A DNA stretch of 64,000 bases from Microthrixaceae bacterium (GTDB lineage Bacteria; Actinomycetota; Acidimicrobiia; Acidimicrobiales; Microtrichaceae): positions 124,001 through 188,000 of the forward strand of contig JAMLGM010000005.1 in the NCBI GenBank assembly GCA_023957975.1. Direction: 5' to 3'. A program made the position numbers and the translations under genes. Shown here piece by piece: positions 59,718-64,000 of the stretch. Within the stretch, counting starts at the first letter, position 1. Each line of letters starts with the position of its first letter. The notes beneath the pieces are model-generated. The model saw nothing but the letters and a program-made list of their open reading frames with translations, made no database searches and was not told the DNA's origin.

Positions 59718-61263
59718 AGATGAGTCGGCGCGCAAGATCGTGGGCTTCGGCGACTTCGATGTCGGCAATCAGCGGCGACATCGAGACATCCGGTGGTGCC
59801 AGCGACACCTGCACGCTCGCCAGTCCGAGGCGCCGCTGAATCGGACCGCTGATGACGCGAACCGACTGGGTGTTGAAAACCGAGGCGGCCAGCACCCGGC
59901 GACGCAATAGCCCGCGTACGACCACGAGGTGAGTTTCGGAGAGCCCCCAACGCTCCACCCTCCAAAGGCGCCAACCCCGATAGACGCCGAAGGCGATCGC
60001 TGCGAGGACCATCGCCAACCAGCCCCACACCAGCGGAGCGGAGCTCAACCCGGTCGACCACTCACTGCGACGTTGTCCGACCACGAGGACCGCCAACGCA
60101 ATTCCGAGCGCGGCCAGCACCGGAGTGGCGATCGATGCCACCCGAGCAAACACGGCGAAGCGCGCCGCACGAGGCTTCTGCACCAAGCGCGAAAGCGACT
60201 CGATGGGAAGTCCAATCAGGTCGTGAGCGAACCCGGCCCACGTTCCTGTCGGCATGTCGAGAGCCAACCGCCCCCGAACCGCTGCCCCGTCTGCGTCCAA
60301 GGTGGCATCGGCTGAGGCGTACCACACCGACTCCCGCGAACGCAGGCGCTGCATCCAACCGGATTCCCCGTAGACGACCTGAATTCGCCGCAATCGGCTC
60401 GACGAACGGTGGATCGTCGCCACCCCGGCGGTGGCCCGAACCGTCTCGCCGGACTCGAGCACCACCGTGAGGCGCGCATGGTTCAGCGTCCAACCCACAA
60501 CAGAGACGACCCCGACCAAACTCATGGCAATCAGCGGCACCAACGACTGCCAGGCCTGTGCCACAACACCCGCGGTCACACACACGACGAGGCCGATCAC
60601 AGCACCGAACACCCAGGGCCAGGAACGGTTCCAGACCGCGCCCGCCAACTCGCCGGGATCGACACGGTGGAGTTCACGAACCGACTCCGCCCCGCCTCGA
60701 CCTTCCGCCGTGACCCCCTGCGAACCCTGCCCCTCCGCAACCCCATCGCCAGCACCACGAAGCCGCAACGCGCCGACCAAGGCTGTGGTCAGCACCTCGG
60801 CTCCCTCCACCGAGAGGTATTCGAGGAGGATTTCACCATCCGATCCAGCCGAACTGATCGTGACCCTCGACAGCCCCAACACTCGGGCCACCAGCGGCCG
60901 CGTGATCGTCACATCCTGGATTCGGTCAAGGCCGAGTTCCTTCGCCTGGTGTGTGAGGATGCCGGTGCGCCATTGCACGACGCCGTCGGCGATTCGAAAC
61001 CGGGTCGACAGGTACCGAGCGGCAGCACCTGCGGCGAACGCTGCAGCGAGGACGAGCCCCGTCCAGTCCTCGACGAATGCTTCGGCGACATCGCCTGCCG
61101 TGCCGGAGGTCGGGGCGAACTGCTGGAGCCACAACACGATCAACACCACCACGACCGGGCCGGCGATCGGCAGCGTCGAACGCGGATCGACTCGGGTCCA
61201 GTGTCTCCACGCCGCGATCGGATCGTCGAGGTGCGAACTCGTCTCAGACGTCGGCATCGACAT
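59692..61263 (-). CDS. Membrane PH-domain protein (YdbT-like)
   Basis: The 523-residue protein has several membrane segments (TLPIAGPVVVVLIVLWLQQF, WPWVFGAVIGLVVCVTAGVV, LVPLIAMSLVGVVSVVGWTL) separating bacterial PH-like domains (bPH2) with repeated patterns such as GILTHQAKELGLDRIQDVTI and RRIQVVYGESGWMQRL. This is the YdbT architecture. YdbS and YdbT occur as adjacent pairs in Bacillus and have been linked to resistance to certain antimicrobials. The start at MSMPTSETSS overlaps the preceding gene by 20 bp; the ATG at 61257 is also possible. The last codons lie in a long palindrome. Confidence 0.82.
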   Translation of the reverse strand: MSMPTSETSSHLDDPIAAWRHWTRVDPRSTLPIAGPVVVVLIVLWLQQFAPTSGTAGDVAEAFVEDWTGLVLAAAFAAGAAARYLSTRFRIADGVVQWRTGILTHQAKELGLDRIQDVTITRPLVARVLGLSRVTISSAGSDGEILLEYLSVEGAEVLTTALVGALRLRGAGDGVAEGQGSQGVTAEGRGGAESVRELHRVDPGELAGAVWNRSWPWVFGAVIGLVVCVTAGVVAQAWQSLVPLIAMSLVGVVSVVGWTLNHARLTVVLESGETVRATAGVATIHRSSSRLRRIQVVYGESGWMQRLRSRESVWYASADATLDADGAAVRGRLALDMPTGTWAGFAHDLIGLPIESLSRLVQKPRAARFAVFARVASIATPVLAALGIALAVLVVGQRRSEWSTGLSSAPLVWGWLAMVLAAIAFGVYRGWRLWRVERWGLSETHLVVVRGLLRRRVLAASVFNTQSVRVISGPIQRRLGLASVQVSLAPPDVSMSPLIADIEVAEAHDLARRLISFCDNEWS

Positions 61264-61771
61264 CGGGCTGGGACTCCGGCACCGCTGAGGGAGCTGAACC
61301 CTCCGTCTGTTCTCGTGGCAGCAACACCGAACGAAGGTGTTCGGCATCGGCTTCGTACACGTGGGGAATCACGATGTCGGGGGTGTTCGCTCCGGCGGAA
61401 TGAACATGGATCGTGGCCATCCCGAGCGCCCGTTCGACCGGTCCCGACGACTTGGTCACGTTCTGAACCCTGCCGCGTGGGAGCACCGATTCGACCCGTC
61501 GAACCACGCCGAGCCGCGACTCGACGGTGCCCTCGGTCAGCTCCCACGACACCGCTCGGAATCGCAGCGTCGACCATACCCACCACACGGCCGCCGCAAC
61601 GACCGCTGCCGTCATAGAGATCGCCCCGAGGACCGCCTCGTCGGCAACGAACGCGATCACCCCGAACACCACCATCACGACCGCCAGCAGAACCCAGGGC
61701 GCGTTGTGGAGACGGTACAGATGAATCGCCGGTGGTGGGAGGGTCCGGCGCGACGACGTCGGAGGCTGCAT
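61244..61771 (-). CDS. Membrane PH-domain protein (YdbS-like)
   Basis: The 175-residue protein has two membrane segments (WVLLAVVMVVFGVIAFVADE, ISMTAAVVAAAVWWVWSTL) and one bPH2 domain (LTEGTVESRLGVVRRVESVL, RGRVQNVTKSSGPVERALGM, ATIHVHSAGANTPDIVIPHV). Length and layout match YdbS. It is the first of a coupled YdbS-YdbT pair whose two genes overlap. Confidence 0.85.
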   Translation of the reverse strand: MQPPTSSRRTLPPPAIHLYRLHNAPWVLLAVVMVVFGVIAFVADEAVLGAISMTAAVVAAAVWWVWSTLRFRAVSWELTEGTVESRLGVVRRVESVLPRGRVQNVTKSSGPVERALGMATIHVHSAGANTPDIVIPHVYEADAEHLRSVLLPREQTEGSAPSAVPESQPDVDADV

Positions 61772-61789
61772 CCCTGCAGGCTACGGGAT

Positions 61790-61843
61790 CCCGCCCCAGC
61801 CTGTTCTCCCGCCCCAGCCTGTTCTCCCGCCCCAGCCCGTTCT
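61790..61843. repeat. 18-bp tandem repeat next to palindrome copy 2
   Basis: CCCGCCCCAGCCTGTTCT occurs at 61790 and 61808, with a third copy at 61826 that changes one base (CCCGTTCT at the end). The third copy runs into the left arm of the long palindrome. The similar string CCCCGCCCGTTCT precedes palindrome copy 1 at 59660, so this edge belongs to the element. Confidence 0.75.
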
Positions 61844-61892
61844 CCGATAACCAGTGGTCGTGATCACGACCACTGGTTATCGGAGAACGGGC
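61835..61892. repeat. 58-bp perfect palindrome, copy 2
   Basis: The arm GCCCGTTCTCCGATAACCAG continues to TGGTCGTGA at the axis TGATCA (61863/61864), with an exact complement on the other side. Compared with copy 1, two positions of the arm change G to C, and the matching positions of the opposite arm change C to G, so full pairing is kept. It lies between the divergent YdbS-like gene and an SDR gene. Confidence 0.9.
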
Positions 61893-61958
61893 GATTTGGG
61901 GGGCGGTACGGTGCAGGTGCCGCATTCGCATTCGCACTCGCAATCACCCGGAGGCCTC

Positions 61959-62750
61959 ATGCCCGTTCGACCGCTGCTCGAATCGAAGACCGTCGTCATC
62001 ACCGGAACCGGTCCCGGCCTCGGCGCCGAAGTCGCCCGCGTGGCGTTCGCCGACGGGGCCAACGTCGTCATCGGGGCACGCTCGGGCGATACCTTGGCGG
62101 CCTTCGCCCGGGAACTCGATCCCACCGGGGAGCGCGTCGTTGCCGTGCCGACCGATATCACCAAGCCCGACGAGTGCCAGCGAATCGTCGACACGGCGAT
62201 CGAGCGTTTCGGTCGCGTCGACGGCCTGGCGCAGGTCGCCGCCTACACCGGAGCGTCGGGTGGCCTGAGAGCCGCCGACTTCGACAAGGTTCGACGCAGC
62301 ATCGAGACCAACCTCATCGGCTCGATGCGGATCTCGACCGCCGCCGCGGATGCCATGCGCGAGACCGGCGGCGGGTCGATCGTGCTCGTCGGCAGCCAGT
62401 CGATGCTGGCACCGCTCATCGAACAGATCGGGTACGCGGCGTCCAAGGGCGCACTGTTGAGTGCCAGCTTCCACATGGCCAAGGAACTCGGCCCCGACAA
62501 CGTTCGCGTGAACACCGTCGTGCCGAACTGGATGTGGGGGCCGCCGGTGGAGACCTACGTGCAATGGCAGGCCACGGCGAACGACATCACCGAGACCGAG
62601 GTGAAGGCCAAGCTCGAAGCCGCCATCCCCCTCGGCGAGATCGTGCCCGACGAGGAGGTCGCGAACGCGATCGCCTTCTTCCTGTCGGACCGCGCACGTT
62701 GCATCACCGGACAGACGCTGTTGGTCAACGGCGGCGAGATGATGCGCTGA
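61959..62750 (+). CDS. SDR-family oxidoreductase
   Basis: The 263-residue protein has VVITGTGPGLGAEVARVAF, VVAVPTDITKPDECQRIV, a catalytic Ser in LVGSQSMLAPLI, YAASKGALLSASFHMAK (YxxxK) and VNTVVPNWMWGPP. CITGQTLLVNGGEMMR is the usual C-terminus of fatty-acid-type SDRs. The ATG at 61959 has GGAGG five bases upstream; the longer frame that begins in the palindrome is rejected. It is convergent with another SDR gene. Confidence 0.9.
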   Translation: MPVRPLLESKTVVITGTGPGLGAEVARVAFADGANVVIGARSGDTLAAFARELDPTGERVVAVPTDITKPDECQRIVDTAIERFGRVDGLAQVAAYTGASGGLRAADFDKVRRSIETNLIGSMRISTAAADAMRETGGGSIVLVGSQSMLAPLIEQIGYAASKGALLSASFHMAKELGPDNVRVNTVVPNWMWGPPVETYVQWQATANDITETEVKAKLEAAIPLGEIVPDEEVANAIAFFLSDRARCITGQTLLVNGGEMMR

Positions 62751-62776
62751 TGCTCGCCGCGTTCAGAACCCGGCCG

Positions 62777-63682
62777 CTACCGGGCTGGCGGGTTGGGGTC
62801 GAATGAGCCTCGACCCATCTGCTCACGGATCGGCACGACCGGCGGGTTGGTGAGCATGCGCCGCTGCCAGTTCGCGCCATCCACGACCAGGGTATGGCCG
62901 CTGATGAAACGGGCGAAGGGTGACGCCAGAAACGTTGCGGCCCACCCGAGTTCCTGGCGATGTCCAACGCGTAACGCCGGCTGGCAGGCGTCCTTGTCGG
63001 TGGTGCGGTCGAGGTTGCCGGTGATATCCGCGGTCATGTCCTCGTGCGGAAACAGCCCGGGCACGAGGCAGTTGACCGAGATGCCATAGGGGCCCCACTC
63101 GACCGCCAGGGTTTCGGTGAGGTTCTTGACCCCGGCCTTGGCGGCAGAGCTGTGAGCGAATCCTGGCCCGCCGGTCCAGGCGTAGGACGCTCCGACGCTG
63201 AGGATCGAAGCGGGGGTCCCGGCCTCGATGTGTCGCCGACCGAACTCGCGGCTCACGAAAAACGTGCCGTTCAACGTGATGTCGACGACCGTGCGCCAGG
63301 CGTTTGGCGACATGTCCTCGGCCGGTACGGGGAAGTTGGCGGCCGCGTTGTTGATCAGCACACCGGGCAGCGCAAACCGCTGTCCGGCGGCGTCGAAGGC
63401 TGCGGCGATCGAGTCTGGCTCCCGAATATCGCACTCGACGCCGATCACCTCGGCGCCGATGGCCTCGATCGCTTCGATGCCGGCCGCCAGGTGCTCGGGC
63501 TTGCGCGAGGCGATGACGATGTTCGCGCCCAAGCGAGCGAACTCCGAGGCGATCGCCTTGCCGAGGCCGGTGCCGCCGCCGGTGACGAACACCGTTTCAC
63601 CGTCGTAGGTTCCGGGCGCCATCGCCGACGCTCCAACGGCGGGGGGAACCGGGATGCCGGGGAACTGAGAACGGTCGACCAT
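62777..63682 (-). CDS. SDR-family oxidoreductase (2,4-dienoyl-CoA-reductase-like)
   Basis: The 301-residue protein has VFVTGGGTGLGKAIASEFAR, IVIASRKPEHLAAGIEAIE, VLINNAAANFPVPAEDMSPN, FFVSREFGRRHIEAG, SAAKAGVKNLTETLAVEW and TLVVDGANWQRR. The NNAAANFPVP motif and the SAAK active site (in place of YxxxK) are those of 2,4-dienoyl-CoA reductases of beta-oxidation, which use NADPH. It follows the crotonase gene by one base and is probably in the same operon. Confidence 0.88.
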   Translation of the reverse strand: MVDRSQFPGIPVPPAVGASAMAPGTYDGETVFVTGGGTGLGKAIASEFARLGANIVIASRKPEHLAAGIEAIEAIGAEVIGVECDIREPDSIAAAFDAAGQRFALPGVLINNAAANFPVPAEDMSPNAWRTVVDITLNGTFFVSREFGRRHIEAGTPASILSVGASYAWTGGPGFAHSSAAKAGVKNLTETLAVEWGPYGISVNCLVPGLFPHEDMTADITGNLDRTTDKDACQPALRVGHRQELGWAATFLASPFARFISGHTLVVDGANWQRRMLTNPPVVPIREQMGRGSFDPNPPAR

Positions 63683-63683
63683 G

Positions 63684-64000
63684 TCAGCTCCCGGTATAGC
63701 GGGGCTCGCGCCCCTCGGCTCGTGCCGCCTTGAATTCGGCGAAGTCGTCGGATCGGTTGAGGAAGGTCTGGTAGATCAACTCGTCGTCCATCGACGTCAC
63801 GATCTGGGGGCGCGACAAATGCGAGATCACCCGACGGGCGAGCTTCACCGTGACCGCCGGCGAGGCCGCAATCTTCTGCGCCATCTCCATCGCGGTCGCG
63901 TCGAGTTCGTCCGCTTCGACGATGCGCGACACGATCCCGTGTTGCAGCGCCTCGTCGGCGCTCAGCCGTCGGCCGGTGAGCACCATGTCGCTGACGAGTC
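63684..64000 (-). CDS. Enoyl-CoA hydratase/isomerase, C-terminal part (runs off the window)
   Basis: About 105 C-terminal codons are visible on the minus strand: LVSDMVLTGRRLSADEALQH, GIVSRIVEADELDATAMEM, SPAVTVKLARRVISHLSRPQ and EFKAARAEGREPRYTGS. This is the typical crotonase C-terminal helical part. The start lies beyond the right edge. Its stop is one base from the start of the 2,4-dienoyl-CoA-reductase-like gene, so both belong to a fatty-acid-oxidation operon. Confidence 0.88.
   Translation of the reverse strand, partial: LVSDMVLTGRRLSADEALQHGIVSRIVEADELDATAMEMAQKIAASPAVTVKLARRVISHLSRPQIVTSMDDELIYQTFLNRSDDFAEFKAARAEGREPRYTGS

Noticed and set aside
61854..61958. N-terminal extension of the SDR reading back into palindrome copy 2
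   Set aside because: The GGAGG site and the start of the Rossmann motif place the true start at 61959; the extension is only the open frame of the palindrome.

Overview
The window is 64 kb of high-GC DNA with strong GC third-position bias, many GTG starts and many 1-4 bp start/stop overlaps. The gene content points to an actinobacterium: class II DAHP synthase, a WXG100/EccC type VII secretion locus, PAC2 and CD225-type proteins, a DUF222-HNH gene with an actinobacterial SOS box, and a CYP51-ferredoxin operon laid out as in mycobacteria. The lipid-metabolism repertoire and fused Liv transporters would fit the class Acidimicrobiia; the genus cannot be told. No prophage, insertion sequence, CRISPR array or rRNA was seen. 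There is one tRNA (Ala, GGC).

Layout. 1-3.3 kb: a partial membrane protein, a zinc-protease-like protein, a thioredoxin-TPR chaperone, a phosphotransferase and a PAC2 protein, ending in a 27-bp hairpin array shared with the convergent gene. 3.4-10.3 kb: a three-gene branched-chain-amino-acid-type ABC operon in which LivH and LivM are fused and an MFS transporter is fused to both ATPases. 10.4-15 kb: a fatty-acyl-AMP ligase, leuS and tRNA-Ala. 15-22.5 kb: a compact type VII secretion locus (WXG100, FHA-EccC, FHA protein) beside a Ser/Thr kinase; a near-identical palindrome lies upstream of both secretion transcription units. 22.5-31 kb: rsfS, an LCP/LytR_C protein, nadD, a sigma-70 factor, DAHP synthase, a SpoU methyltransferase, a crotonase and menC.

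31-39 kb holds a striking cluster: a sphingosine-1-phosphate-lyase-like enzyme, an FGGY kinase, a ceramidase-like protein and a cysteine-cluster protein in one overlapping operon, divergent from a TetR regulator coupled to a sulfatase/phosphonate-monoester-hydrolase. Both arms share a palindromic operator. It looks like a sphingolipid- or N-acyl-lipid-degrading system. 38.9-46.4 kb: a DUF222-HNH endonuclease gene behind a LexA-type promoter, an alpha/beta hydrolase, a cold-shock protein, an aminotransferase/XRE-regulator divergent pair and two exported proteins.

46.4-55.8 kb: a PIG-L deacetylase, then a nine-gene minus-strand run (TetR, CYP123-like P450, SDR, CYP51-like P450, 3Fe-4S ferredoxin, aldehyde dehydrogenase, hydroxyisobutyrate-type dehydrogenase, carboxymuconolactone-decarboxylase-like protein, SDR) matching in content what I recall as M. 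tuberculosis Rv0763c-Rv0771, with twin TetR operators over its promoter. 56-64 kb: a SNF2 helicase, a YdbS/YdbT-like PH-domain pair flanked by two long perfect palindromes with compensatory base changes, two SDRs and a partial crotonase.

A recurring promoter design is visible: the repressor operator fills the spacer between -35 and -10, and transcription appears to start at or within a few bases of the start codon (LexA-type boxes at 40.6 kb, TetR operators at 36.7 and 54.8 kb).
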